From Porphyromonas sp. oral taxon 275 (lineage in GTDB: Bacteria; Bacteroidota; Bacteroidia; Bacteroidales; Porphyromonadaceae): DNA of 64,000 bases. Positions 26,953 to 35,304 of this stretch are shown here, piece by piece (position 1 is the first letter of the stretch; every line of letters begins with the position of its first letter). The translations under genes were made by a program, and so were the position numbers. The notes beneath the pieces were generated by a model. That model worked only from the letters and a program-made list of their open reading frames with translations, was not told the origin of the DNA and did no database searches. The stretch lies in the NCBI RefSeq assembly GCF_018127745.1, contig NZ_CP072333.1, forward strand, positions 2,046,001 through 2,110,000. Direction: 5' to 3'.

Positions 26953-29478
26953 CTAGAAGCGGTAGGTCGCGCTGAGCTTCAGCGAGCGTGGCGCCCCTGG
27001 GAAGGAGCGTAGCTTGTCGTAGCCCGAGATGAAGTAGCGCTTGTCGAGGAGGTTGTCTAGATTAAGCTGTAGCTGCAGGTCACGTACCTTGTAGTAGAGG
27101 GCGGCGTGCACGAGGGCGTAGCCTGGGTAGCTGATGGCATAGCTGCGGCGGCCGACCTGCCCCAGCCGCTCAGAGACCCCATGCACCCCGAGGCCGAAGC
27201 CGAAGCCACGTAGGAGTCCCCGTGGGACGATGAACTTCGACCAAAGGCTCCCCGAGTGGCGTGGCGTGCTGGGGCGCTGTAGCCCGAGGTCCTTCGTCCC
27301 TGCGGCGGCCTTGGTGATCTCGGCCTCATTGAGGCCATAGTTGGCGGTGATGCTCCAGTAGGGCGTGAGCTGCCCCGCTACATCCAGCTCCAGACCGTGG
27401 CTGCGCTCCTCTCCGATGGGCACCATCAGGTCGGGCTGACCGGTGATGCCAGCATTGTAGAGCGTATTGCGCTGCGTGAGGTGGTAGGCCGCGGCTGTCA
27501 CGCTGAGGCGTCCACCGAGGTATTCACCCTTGGCGCCCAGCTCCCACAGCTCGCTCTCTACGGGATCGAAGGGACCTCCCGCGGCAGGGTTGCTCTGCAC
27601 GGCGACACTCTGCGGCTCGAAGCCGCGCAACCAGGTCCCGTAGACATTGGTGCTCGGCAGCAGGCTGTAGACGAGCCCTATGCGCGGCGTGAAGGCACGC
27701 TGCTCAGTGCGCTGCTGGGCGCCCTTGGCGTCCTTGACGACATCGGTGAACCACTCGTAGCGCAGTCCTAGCAGCAGCTGCAGACGCTGCCAGCTGAGCT
27801 GCTCCTGCAGGTAGAGGCCACTGGCGTACTGCGTCGTGGGCTTGACGGTCTTGGACTCGTAGAGGTACTTGGAGATGTCCTGGTACTGGTTGCCCGAATT
27901 GGTGTTTAGGTCGAAGGCAGGGACGTTCGTCCGTGGGTTGCCGTCCTTGTCGAGGAGGTAGTCTGCGGCCTTCTTGGCATTGTAGCTCTTAGTCGTGCCG
28001 CCATTCTTGAGCAGGTAGCCGCCCGCCTCGATGTAGGACGAGCTGGGGAGCATATCGGTGCTGAAGAGGTCGTAGCCCAGGAGGAGCTTGTGCCTCAGTG
28101 CCCCTGTGCGGGTGTCCCAGGTGAGGTAGTTGTTGAAGCTATTGTTGCGGAAGGAGCGCAGGCGCTGCGTCACGCGCATCAGCACGCGGCTGGGGTCGTC
28201 GCTGCCATCGGCCTTCTTAGCGAAGGCGTTGTCCTGCGAGTGCTCCCGCAGGTCCTCGTCGTAGGTGGAGTAGAGGTAGGTGCTGCTGAAGAGTAGCCCT
28301 GGGGCGAGCTGGTGGCTCAGGGAGAAGGTGAGGTTGGTCATCCGCTCGCGGAGGTAGTCGTTCGCCGCGGACTGCGTCGCGCTGATGGGGCGCGAGTCAA
28401 GCGCTCCGTCACCGAAGATCGCCAGCCCACGGTCGAGCTTGCCCGAGCTAGCGCTATAGACGAGGTCCATCCCGAGCTGCGTGCGCTCGGAGAGGCGATA
28501 GGTCAGCGAGGGGGCGACGATATAGCTCGTCAGGCCCTGCAGGTCGCGGAAGCCGTCGGTGTCCTCATAGCCGAGGTTGAGGCGATAGAGGAGGCTCTTG
28601 CGGCTATTGAGCGGCCCTGTGAAGTCGCTATAGGCGCGCAGCGTGTGCCAGCTGCCCGTGGTGAGGCTCAGCGAGCGACGCTGTACCTCTAGCGGCTTCT
28701 TGGTCACGCGGTTGATGACGCCGCCTGGGGCTGCGTTCCCGAAGAGGGCCGAAGAGGGGCCCTTGATGACCTCGACGCGCTCGATATTGGCCAGTGAGGA
28801 CTGACGCCAGAGGCTCGTCTGGGTGCGCATGCCATTGATGAGGTTGCCCGAATTGCGGTTGCCCGTAGCGCGGAAGCCACGGATGGAGAAGTCGTTGTAG
28901 AAGGAGTACTGGTGGATGCCACTGATGTTGCGGACGACATCGTTGACCGTCGTGGCGCCTTGGTCGAGGACGAGCTCCTTGGTCACGTAGCCTATGGACT
29001 GAGGTACGTCCTTGAGGGCGGTGGCGGTCTTCGTCCCGACGAAGGAAAGGTTATTCTTATAGCTCTCGGCGCGGCGCCCTAGGACATCCACGGTGGGGAG
29101 GAGGTCCTCGCGCTCACGCAGCGCAAAGTCTATATGCTGGTGCATCTCGGGGCGGTCGTCCTGCCCGAGGCTGATGATGCGCTCCTGAGGATGGTATCCC
29201 AGGGCATGCACCACGAGGACGTACTGCCCTCGGGGGACGTCGGGTAGGAGGAAGAAGCCCGACCGTCCGCCCTGTACCTTCAGGGGGAGGCCCTTGATGC
29301 TGATGATGGTCTCGGGGATGGGACTGCCGTAGATATCGGTGATCTGACCGCGTAGGTCGTAGTGCCCGGGGCGCGGGCTATGTGCAGTCTGCGGCTCGGT
29401 GCCGCCTGCTGCCTGGGGCGTCTGGGCGGTGGCGAGGCTGCTCGCGGCCAGAAGCGCTAGGAGTACTGGGAGCTTCAC
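26953..29478 (-). CDS. TonB-dependent siderophore-type receptor with carboxypeptidase-like N-domain
   Basis: I choose a GTG start at 29478 because it gives the signal peptide LPVLLALLAASSLATAQ. The longer frame starts at a TTG within the -7 element at 29557-29564. The product is about 841 residues. It has a carboxypeptidase-D-like domain (about 40-125: GQITDIYGSPIPETIISIKG), then a plug of the FhuA/FoxA siderophore-receptor class (ALKDVPQSIGYVTKELV, FSIRGFRATGNRNSGNLING, VEVIKGPSSALFGNAAPGG), then a barrel ending in LSATYRF. Such receptors import ferric siderophores or similar chelates. The gene is monocistronic. No synthesis genes are near, consistent with uptake of foreign siderophores. Confidence 0.9.
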   Translation of the reverse strand: MKLPVLLALLAASSLATAQTPQAAGGTEPQTAHSPRPGHYDLRGQITDIYGSPIPETIISIKGLPLKVQGGRSGFFLLPDVPRGQYVLVVHALGYHPQERIISLGQDDRPEMHQHIDFALREREDLLPTVDVLGRRAESYKNNLSFVGTKTATALKDVPQSIGYVTKELVLDQGATTVNDVVRNISGIHQYSFYNDFSIRGFRATGNRNSGNLINGMRTQTSLWRQSSLANIERVEVIKGPSSALFGNAAPGGVINRVTKKPLEVQRRSLSLTTGSWHTLRAYSDFTGPLNSRKSLLYRLNLGYEDTDGFRDLQGLTSYIVAPSLTYRLSERTQLGMDLVYSASSGKLDRGLAIFGDGALDSRPISATQSAANDYLRERMTNLTFSLSHQLAPGLLFSSTYLYSTYDEDLREHSQDNAFAKKADGSDDPSRVLMRVTQRLRSFRNNSFNNYLTWDTRTGALRHKLLLGYDLFSTDMLPSSSYIEAGGYLLKNGGTTKSYNAKKAADYLLDKDGNPRTNVPAFDLNTNSGNQYQDISKYLYESKTVKPTTQYASGLYLQEQLSWQRLQLLLGLRYEWFTDVVKDAKGAQQRTEQRAFTPRIGLVYSLLPSTNVYGTWLRGFEPQSVAVQSNPAAGGPFDPVESELWELGAKGEYLGGRLSVTAAAYHLTQRNTLYNAGITGQPDLMVPIGEERSHGLELDVAGQLTPYWSITANYGLNEAEITKAAAGTKDLGLQRPSTPRHSGSLWSKFIVPRGLLRGFGFGLGVHGVSERLGQVGRRSYAISYPGYALVHAALYYKVRDLQLQLNLDNLLDKRYFISGYDKLRSFPGAPRSLKLSATYRF

Positions 29479-29556
29479 GTAGGTGCTATCTAGAGTTATA
29501 TACCTAGGGGCGGGCTGCGGCCTAGAGCCGCTACGCACCCGCCTCTGTCTGCGCTG

Positions 29557-29564
29557 CAAAAGTA
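29557..29564 (-). promoter_or_regulatory. -7 element for the siderophore-type receptor
   Basis: Reads TACTTTTG on the minus strand, 79 bases upstream of the GTG start at 29478. Confidence 0.5.
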
Positions 29565-29699
29565 CGCCAAAGCCTTGCCCGCCGTACGCTCAGCTCTGAA
29601 TTTACCTAGATGTAGGGATAGCCGCCCGTCGCTGTCCCCCTAGCCTTGGGGAGCTCTGAGCTGCCCCTTAGCCTCCTCCGCCCTTCGCCCGAGCGGTAC

Positions 29700-29872
29700 C
29701 GACTGATATCCCTCAGGTAGCTCACTGCCGTCCCTCAGCCGCCCCACTGATATCCCTCGCCGTCCTTCACTGATATCCCTCGGCGCCCTAAGGAATATCC
29801 CTCAGCACCCTGATGTATCCTCGTCAAGCTCCCGAGGAAGATTCCTCAGCGAGCCTCGAGGCTGAGGGTCGC
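29700..29872. repeat. GATATCCCTC repeat cluster
   Basis: Seven or more units (CTGATATCCCTCAGG, CACTGCCGTCCCTCAGC, CTGATATCCCTCGCC, GGAATATCCCTCAGC), spaced about 25 bases. It ends with GAGCCTCGAGGCTGAGGG, nearly the same closing sequence as the cluster at 26.7 kb. Confidence 0.7.
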
Positions 29873-29988
29873 GCGGCGGGAGGCTGGGGAGGGCAGTGTC
29901 GCACCTAGGCTCGGGACGCTGCTCGTAGCGGTAGCTGCATAAAGCGACAGCGCGCATGAGCTGGAACTCATGCGCGCTGTGCCTCGTG

Positions 29989-30059
29989 TTGCCTCATAAG
30001 GACTCGAACCTTAACAAACAGGACCAGAATCTGTTGTGCTACCATTACACCATGAGGCA
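29989..30059 (-). tRNA. tRNA-Gln (anticodon CTG)
   Basis: A 71-base cloverleaf on the minus strand with acceptor arms TGCCTCA/TGAGGCA, T-arm AGGTTCGAGTCCT and anticodon loop TTCTGGT. It closely resembles tRNA-Gln(TTG) at 5775. It lies seven bases downstream of tRNA-Val in one transcript. Confidence 0.93.
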
Positions 30060-30066
30060 GTGTTTG

Positions 30067-30141
30067 TGAACCTTGGCGGACTCGAACCGCCGACCCCCAC
30101 CCTGTCAAGGTGATGCTCTAAACCAACTGAGCTAAAGATTC
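30067..30141 (-). tRNA. tRNA-Val (anticodon GAC)
   Basis: A 75-base cloverleaf: acceptor GAATCTT/AAGGTTC, anticodon stem TCACC/GGTGG around loop TTGACAG, and T-arm GGCGGTTCGAGTCCGCC. First gene of a two-tRNA unit. Confidence 0.93.
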
Positions 30142-30148
30142 ATCGCTG

Positions 30149-30179
30149 CAAAGGTAAGGCTTTTTTCCGAATTTGCAAA
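30149..30179 (-). promoter_or_regulatory. Promoter of the tRNA-Val/tRNA-Gln unit
   Basis: On the minus strand TTTG (30176-30179) and TACCTTTG (30149-30156) are 19 bases apart, eight bases before the tRNA-Val 5' end. Confidence 0.7.
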
Positions 30180-30241
30180 TATCCCCCTGCAAGCTAAGTC
30201 AGGAAGCTAGGCCAACTTACTGGAGACTAAAGCCTAAAACG

Positions 30242-31255
30242 CTAGGGAAGCCGATCCACGACGAGCACGCGATCCGCTGCGATCGAGACGAGGCCTACGC
30301 CAGAGGAGGTATTGGAGGGGAACTGCAGCGGCGTGGCCAGGAAGTTATCCTCTGAGTAATCGCCGGCCTCCAGCGTGTTGAGCTGCTTCATATAGAGGTA
30401 GGCCTCGCGGCTGATGGCCTGCAGCACGAGCTCGAGGCGAGGCGCTAGCTTCGGGTCGGGGCTCCCATAGCTCCCGCCCCAGCGAGCCAGCGGATAGTCG
30501 CTGTCGAACTCCAGCACGGCTTGCCCGCCCTGCATCAGTCGGTCGGAGAAGACCTGCGTCTTATTGCGCGCGGGGCGTCCGACCAGCTCCCCGATGCCGT
30601 CGTCCTTGCGCCCCTTAGGGATCACCTCGCCGTCATTGAGGATGAGGCTATTGTCCACATCGAGGGGGAGGTAGTCTATATGGTAGCGCAGCACGCCCGC
30701 AGAGGTACGCCAGGGATGCACCACCCTCAGGGCGATACGGTAGTAGTTGGTCTCGGCCACGGGGTCCCGCATCTCTACCCTCCAGTGTAGGAGGCCTCGC
30801 GTGGTGGACTGTCCCGAGCTGGAGGCTCGGCGGACGCTGGCGGTGAAGGGCTGCGGCTGGGCCGGGATCTCGAGCTCGGAGCTTACCTCAGTGCCGTCGC
30901 TGCGGTCGGTGGCGGTGATGCGCACACGATCGCCTGGAGCGAAGCGTAGGTCGGGGCGCAGCAGCCCCGCCGCCAGCCGTGCCGTCTGCGCGTAGCGCTC
31001 CTGGCCGTTGACCTCGACGCGGATACCTGCCTCCAGTACGTAGCGGGCAGCGCCCTGACCTGTGCGTGTCAGCTGCAGCGCAGGGTATTCGGTGGAGGAG
31101 AGGAGCGAGCCGTAGAGCTCGCCGAGGCTGGTGGAGGTGATATAGTTGAGCGTCAGGCGGCGCTCGGCGCTCTTGGTGATGGGGAGCTCCTTGCGGCAAC
31201 TGGTCCCAAGGCTGAGCAGCACGAGCGCGCTGAGGAATATACGGTAGGGTGACAT
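30242..31255 (-). CDS. DUF4249-family lipoprotein
   Basis: A 337-residue lipoprotein with a signal peptide and lipobox Cys near residue 20 (LLSLGTSC). The rest is beta-rich and has the family's closing pattern, LQFPSNTSSGVGLVSI, near 310-325. DUF4249 genes are usually found next to a TonB receptor with a carboxypeptidase-like domain, and that is the case here: it starts 12 bases after the receptor stop at 31268. It is probably the surface partner of that receptor; the ligand is unknown. Confidence 0.85.
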   Translation of the reverse strand: MSPYRIFLSALVLLSLGTSCRKELPITKSAERRLTLNYITSTSLGELYGSLLSSTEYPALQLTRTGQGAARYVLEAGIRVEVNGQERYAQTARLAAGLLRPDLRFAPGDRVRITATDRSDGTEVSSELEIPAQPQPFTASVRRASSSGQSTTRGLLHWRVEMRDPVAETNYYRIALRVVHPWRTSAGVLRYHIDYLPLDVDNSLILNDGEVIPKGRKDDGIGELVGRPARNKTQVFSDRLMQGGQAVLEFDSDYPLARWGGSYGSPDPKLAPRLELVLQAISREAYLYMKQLNTLEAGDYSEDNFLATPLQFPSNTSSGVGLVSIAADRVLVVDRLP

Positions 31256-31267
31256 AGAGCGTAGGGG

Positions 31268-33661
31268 CTAGAACTTATAGGTATAGGACACGGAGGGCAG
31301 GATGGGTAGGATGCTGTACTGGTAGAGCTTGAGGCGGTACACATCCCCACTCCCGTTGCCCGCGACGCTGTAGTCGCGCGAGGGGATGACGAAGCTAGGG
31401 TTCTGCTGGTTGTAGGCGTTGTAGAGGCTGAAGTTCCAGATCGACTCGTGCCCGCGGCGGGTGACGCGGCGCAGGTTCGCACTCAGGCTGAGGCGGTGCG
31501 TCACGGGCAGGCGATAGTTATTGCGTCGCTCTACGAAGGGTGCCTCCCCGGTGATGTCCGAGCCCTCGGGACGGGCTAGGGACATACGCTCCAGCGGTAG
31601 GGTGATGACGCCGCCGCTGAAGAGCTCCCAGGCTGCCGAGAGCTCGAAGCGCCGGCTGAAGTGCTGCGTCACGACGAGGTTGAGGTGATGGCGGCGGTCG
31701 TACTTGTAGGGGTACCAAGCGCCGCCGTTGATCTGCCCGTCCTCGTAGCGGCGCTGGCTATGCGCCCAGCTGTAGCTGAGCCAGCCCGTCGTCCGACCCA
31801 GCTGGCGCATCAGCATCAGCTCGAGGCCGTAGGCGCGCCCTTCGCCCTGAGCGACCTTCTCCTCCCAGCCTGCGGAGCTGCCGATGAAGCTCGCACCATC
31901 CTTATACTCTAGCACGTGGTGCATCTCCTTATAGTAGCCCTCCAGCGAGAGCGACCAGCCAGGGAGCCCCGAGAAGCTCAGCCCGAGGCTCAGCTGGTCG
32001 GCGTACATCGGGCGTATGCGCTTGGTCACGGGCACCCAGAGGTCGGAGGGGAGGGTAAGGGTGGAGGAGGTGAGCAGATGCACGTGCTGCGCCATACGGG
32101 TGTAGCCAGCCTGCAGGAGCCAGTCGGGGTGCAGACGCCAGCCGAGGGCCAGGCGTGGCTGCAGCGAGAGGTACTGCTTGCCCTCGGTCACGTAGAGACT
32201 GGTGCGCAGCCCAGCGTCTACCTGCAGCTGCCCCAGCTGACTGCGGCTCTCGAGGTAGGCCGAGAGGTCCTGGGCGGGCAGCACGCGTGCCTTGCCCAGC
32301 AGCTCGGGCAGGTCCTCGACCTCTACCTGCCCCCCACGCTCACTGCGCGAATAGGCGGACATCGCCTCGGGGCGGAAGCGGTGGTGGATGTAGTCGAGGC
32401 CGAAGCGCAGCTGCTGCCTATTGGAGTGGAAGTAATTGAGATGCCAGGCAGCCGAGAGGTCCTCGATGCCCGAGCGGTAGGCCGAGCGGCTCTGGTAGCG
32501 CTCGCGCTGCCGCTGCTCCTCGCTCTGCATATTGATGTGGAAGCTGTAGCCCGTATAGGCCACCGAGAGGTCGCTATAGAGGCGGGGAGAGAAGACGTGG
32601 TTCCAGCGCAGCGCTCCGAGGGTATTGCCCCAGTGGAAGCCCCCCTTGTTATGCTCGGTGCGCACTAGGTCGGGCGAGGAGGAGCCGTAGTGCTCGCGGA
32701 AGTCCGACCAGAAGCGGTCACGGCCGTTGTAGAAGCTCAGGAAGAGGCGGTCACGCTCGCTGAAGCGGTGCTGCAGCTTGGCGTAGAGGTCGTAGAAGTA
32801 ATAGCCGCCGCGTTCGTCCTTGGGCATGAAGGCACGGGCCAGTAGGTCGGCATAGCTTCGCCGCAGCGAGAGGTTAAAGGAACTTCGGCCCTTGACGATC
32901 GGGCCCTCGACCTGCAAGCGCGAGGAGACAAGCCCGAGCTGGAGCGCTCCGTGGTAGTGCTGCAGGTCGCCATCCTTGGTGCGCACGTCGATGACCGAGG
33001 AGAGGCGCCCGCCGTAGCGTGCGGGGAAGCTGCCCTTATACAGGTCCACCGTCTTCACCGCCTCGGGGGTAAAGACGGAGAAGAAGCCCATCAGGTGGTC
33101 TACATTATATAAGGGGGCGCCGTCCAGCAGGATGAGGTTCTCGTCCGAACCGCCGCCACGTACATGGATGCCCGCACTGCCGTCGCTGCCCGACTGCACG
33201 CCAGGCATCAGCTGCAGGGCCTTCATAAGGTCGGCCTCACCCAGCAGGCTGGGGACTTTCTTGAGGATGTGTACGGGTGCCTGCAGGACGCCCAGCTTAT
33301 CGAGGTTGAGCCGCTGGCGCTCGGCCGTGATCACGACATCCTCCAGCTGACCCGTAGGACGCAGCTGCAGGCGAAGCGTCGTGTCACGCTCCAGCTGGAT
33401 GCGGAGGCTGTAGGGCGCGTAGCCTAGGTAGCGGGCGCTGAGCTCGTGTGTCCCTTGTGGGAGGCGTAGGCTGTAGAAGCCTTGGCTATTACTCATCGTC
33501 CCCTGCCCAAGTGCTGGGGCGTAGACGCTGGCGCCGATGAGGGCCTCATGCGAAGTGGCGTCCTCGATGTAGCCGCTTACGGTGACGTAGCCTTGCTGGG
33601 CTGCTGCAGGGCTCGCACCGAGCCCCACGAGGAAGAGTAGAAGGGTAAGGAATTGCTTCAT
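31268..33661 (-). CDS. TonB-dependent receptor, partner of DUF4249
   Basis: I start at the ATG at 33661 (MKQFLTLLLFLVGLGASPAAAQ), which gives a clean signal peptide; the longer frame adds 36 charged residues. The product is about 797 residues. It has a carboxypeptidase-D-like domain (VSGYIEDATSHEALIGASVY, about 27-110), a plug with SAGIHVRGGGSDENLILLDGA and KGSFPARYGGRLSSVIDV, and a barrel ending in SVSYTYKF. With the DUF4249 gene it forms a two-gene unit on the minus strand. A -7 element (TAATTTTG, 33889-33896) lies about 230 bases upstream. Confidence 0.9.
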   Translation of the reverse strand: MKQFLTLLLFLVGLGASPAAAQQGYVTVSGYIEDATSHEALIGASVYAPALGQGTMSNSQGFYSLRLPQGTHELSARYLGYAPYSLRIQLERDTTLRLQLRPTGQLEDVVITAERQRLNLDKLGVLQAPVHILKKVPSLLGEADLMKALQLMPGVQSGSDGSAGIHVRGGGSDENLILLDGAPLYNVDHLMGFFSVFTPEAVKTVDLYKGSFPARYGGRLSSVIDVRTKDGDLQHYHGALQLGLVSSRLQVEGPIVKGRSSFNLSLRRSYADLLARAFMPKDERGGYYFYDLYAKLQHRFSERDRLFLSFYNGRDRFWSDFREHYGSSSPDLVRTEHNKGGFHWGNTLGALRWNHVFSPRLYSDLSVAYTGYSFHINMQSEEQRQRERYQSRSAYRSGIEDLSAAWHLNYFHSNRQQLRFGLDYIHHRFRPEAMSAYSRSERGGQVEVEDLPELLGKARVLPAQDLSAYLESRSQLGQLQVDAGLRTSLYVTEGKQYLSLQPRLALGWRLHPDWLLQAGYTRMAQHVHLLTSSTLTLPSDLWVPVTKRIRPMYADQLSLGLSFSGLPGWSLSLEGYYKEMHHVLEYKDGASFIGSSAGWEEKVAQGEGRAYGLELMLMRQLGRTTGWLSYSWAHSQRRYEDGQINGGAWYPYKYDRRHHLNLVVTQHFSRRFELSAAWELFSGGVITLPLERMSLARPEGSDITGEAPFVERRNNYRLPVTHRLSLSANLRRVTRRGHESIWNFSLYNAYNQQNPSFVIPSRDYSVAGNGSGDVYRLKLYQYSILPILPSVSYTYKF

Positions 33662-33743
33662 CTTATGCTCATGGAGAGCCTTTCGAGCTCTCTGATGACG
33701 GTGTGTTACTGCTGTCGCAGCCGCTTTGTGCCGCTGTCGGTAT

Positions 33744-33838
33744 CTGCTTGTATTACGAATAGCGCCCACTTGTATGGCGAATAGCGCCTCTTTGTGCTAC
33801 TGATGGTGTCTACTTGTACTACTAATAAAGCCTAGTTT
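33744..33838. repeat. Short degenerate tandem repeat in the receptor leader
   Basis: About four imperfect 22-base units (CTTGTATTACGAATAGCGCC, CTTGTATGGCGAATAGCGCC, then two weaker ones) lie between the promoter and the start of the TonB receptor gene. Function unknown. Confidence 0.45.
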
Positions 33839-33888
33839 GATTCGCTCCTGCGCGGCCTCCAGCTCCCAGCCGAGTGCCGCCGTGAGCA

Positions 33889-33896
33889 CAAAATTA
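33889..33896 (-). promoter_or_regulatory. -7 element for the receptor/DUF4249 unit
   Basis: Reads TAATTTTG on the minus strand. It would give a leader of about 220 bases that includes the 22-base repeats. Confidence 0.4.
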
Positions 33897-34067
33897 CAGC
33901 TTTATCCTAGACCTTGCATTGCCCTCTGCCTCATTGCCCCAGCGAGCTACGTGCTGCACCCCGAAGGACAAGGGGCCGTATGCTAGCGAGCTCCCCAAGG
34001 AGCCTCAACGCACTTAGCTAGGGACCTCAGCAGGCTCCCCTCTTTGCCCTGCCACTCCGACGGATAC

Positions 34068-34150
34068 CCCTCAGCGCGCTGACTGACGGCTCTCACGGCG
34101 CTGACGGACGCCCCTCAACGAGCTGAGGGATATCGGTCAGCGTGTCCCGC
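34068..34150. repeat. GATACCCCTCAG repeat cluster, last before the island
   Basis: Units CGGATACCCCTCAGC, TGACTGACGGCTCTCACGG and GCTGAGGGATATCGGTCAGC. No cluster of this family was seen to the right of this point. Confidence 0.6.
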
Positions 34151-34256
34151 CTTATAGGAGGGATCGCTGAGGCTGATCAATACGCCTGCCATCGACCAAG
34201 GCAGAGGATCCGCCGAGGCTTCGTGTGCCCTTGACGCACTCAGCCGAAGGACGCTA

Positions 34257-34288
34257 TTTGCTTCTCTAGCGAACAATGTTTATCTTTG
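34257..34288 (+). promoter_or_regulatory. Promoter of tRNA-Ser
   Basis: TTTG (34257-34260) and TATCTTTG (34281-34288) with a 20-base spacer, same layout as at tRNA-Gln. Confidence 0.75.
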
Positions 34289-34316
34289 CAGTGCTTTCCA
34301 GCAAACTAAGAACTAG

Positions 34317-34404
34317 GGAGAGGTGCTCGAGTGGTTGAAGAGGCACGCCTGGAAAGTGTGTAAACGCCAAAAGCGTTTCGCGGGTTCGAATCCCGCTCTC
34401 TCCG
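34317..34404 (+). tRNA. tRNA-Ser (anticodon GGA), island target
   Basis: An 88-base class II tRNA: acceptor GGAGAGG/TCTCTCC, anticodon stem CACGC/GTGTG around CTGGAAA, a long variable arm (AAACGCCAAAAGCGTTT) and T-arm GCGGGTTCGAATCCCGC. Its last 12 bases belong to the direct repeat found again at 54858, so it is the attachment site of the island and remains intact. Confidence 0.95.
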
Positions 34405-34407
34405 CAA
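34393..34407 (+). repeat. attL-type direct repeat
   Basis: CCGCTCTCTCCGCAA at the 3' end of tRNA-Ser, identical to 54858-54872. Confidence 0.85.
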
Positions 34408-34408
34408 T

Positions 34409-34449
34409 AAAGGGTGTAAATCAGCAACTTACGCGATTTACGCCCTTTT
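34409..34449 (+). terminator. Hairpin after tRNA-Ser
   Basis: AAAGGGTGTAAATC pairs with GATTTACGCCCTTT (one G-T pair) and a short T run follows. It lies inside the island, so it was brought in with it. Confidence 0.65.
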
Positions 34450-34481
34450 CTACACCCAGAAATACCGATAGCTTATAAGGC

Positions 34482-34535
34482 GACAAGCCGAGCCCTTGGA
34501 GCTTCTTGATGGAGCCCAAAGGGCTCGGCTTGTTT
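34482..34535. terminator. Hairpin with AAGCCGAGCCCTT arms
   Basis: ACAAGCCGAGCCCTT pairs with AAGGGCTCGGCTTGT followed by TTTC. No gene was recognised between tRNA-Ser and 34700. Confidence 0.6.
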
Positions 34536-34699
34536 TCTCTCATTTGCCTGATACTTCCTCCCCTTTCCCAGGCTATTCGGACGTGCTCATTTCGCCTATA
34601 CATTTGCAGTGTCAGAGCCATTCAAGACGATGCTTGAAGACTCTCGAAGACTCATAAAGATACATTCAAGTGGATTGACACCGCAACGTATAAGCAACT

Positions 34700-35011
34700 A
34701 TGACACTAAACGAACTCCTCGAGAAGCCCGTATGGCAGATGAAGGGTGAAGAACTACTCTTCCTCACCCAACAGAAAGTAATGCAACCAGAGGGAGCAGA
34801 ATCCGAGATGTCTTCCGCCAAAGAAGAAAGACACTTCGTTTACGGGCTATCTGGGCTTGCCCGGCTTTTTGGGTGTAGCCTCCCCACAGCCAATCGCATC
34901 AAGCAGAGCGGAAAGATCGATCGGGCTATCACTCAAGTCGGACGAAAGATCATCGTCGATGCAGACCTTGCACTTGAGCTAGCAGGACGCAAATCAGGAG
35001 GACGAAGATGA
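34700..35011 (+). CDS. DUF3853-family DNA-binding protein
   Basis: A 103-residue protein with an excisionase-like helix-turn-helix in its C-terminal half: VYGLSGLARLFGCSLPTANR, then IDRAITQVGRKIIVDADLAL. Proteins of the DUF3853 type are the usual first gene of Bacteroidales mobilisable elements and probably regulate replication or excision. The next frame begins at an ATG overlapping its stop (ATGA at 35008). Confidence 0.75.
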   Translation: MTLNELLEKPVWQMKGEELLFLTQQKVMQPEGAESEMSSAKEERHFVYGLSGLARLFGCSLPTANRIKQSGKIDRAITQVGRKIIVDADLALELAGRKSGGRR

Positions 35012-35163
35012 ACGCTTGCACCCATTCCTGCGATCCATCACCCGATATGGAGGAAGTATGGAAACGCTCGCTCATCCGAGTTACTGACAAATTCTCCTCC
35101 ACAAAGGAATGATTGTCAAAGAGGCGAGAGGACGCTATCGCTTCAACTCTGACCGGCACCACT
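35008..35163 (+). pseudogene. Remnant of the gene following DUF3853
   Basis: A frame of 34 codons (MNACTHSC...) starts at 35008 and stops at 35110. In another frame the end KEARGRYRFNSDRH reads like the C-terminal tail of a replication or ATPase protein. I infer that an internal deletion left only the two ends of the usual replication gene. Confidence 0.35.
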
Positions 35164-35174
35164 AAGTCCCTGGA

Positions 35175-35275
35175 TTGGTCGGTCGGACGCAGGCTATATA
35201 TACCTGACCATCCGACCAACCATAAATATAGAATGGTCGGACGGAAGGGGTGCCTATAGTAAACGTCCGACCGAC
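35175..35275. repeat. Iteron-like GGTCGGACG cluster
   Basis: Four copies of a GGTCGGACG-type word in both orientations: TGGTCGGTCGGACG, GACCATCCGACCAACC, ATGGTCGGACGG and CGTCCGACCGACC, around an AT-rich centre, directly before the primase gene. The layout suits a replication origin or an operator. Confidence 0.6.
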
Positions 35276-35304
35276 CAAAGAAGAACCGCCAAAGAAAAAA
35301 CAGC

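Noticed and set aside
34421-34621. Minus-strand frame after tRNA-Ser
   Set aside because: It covers two hairpins and has no plausible product.
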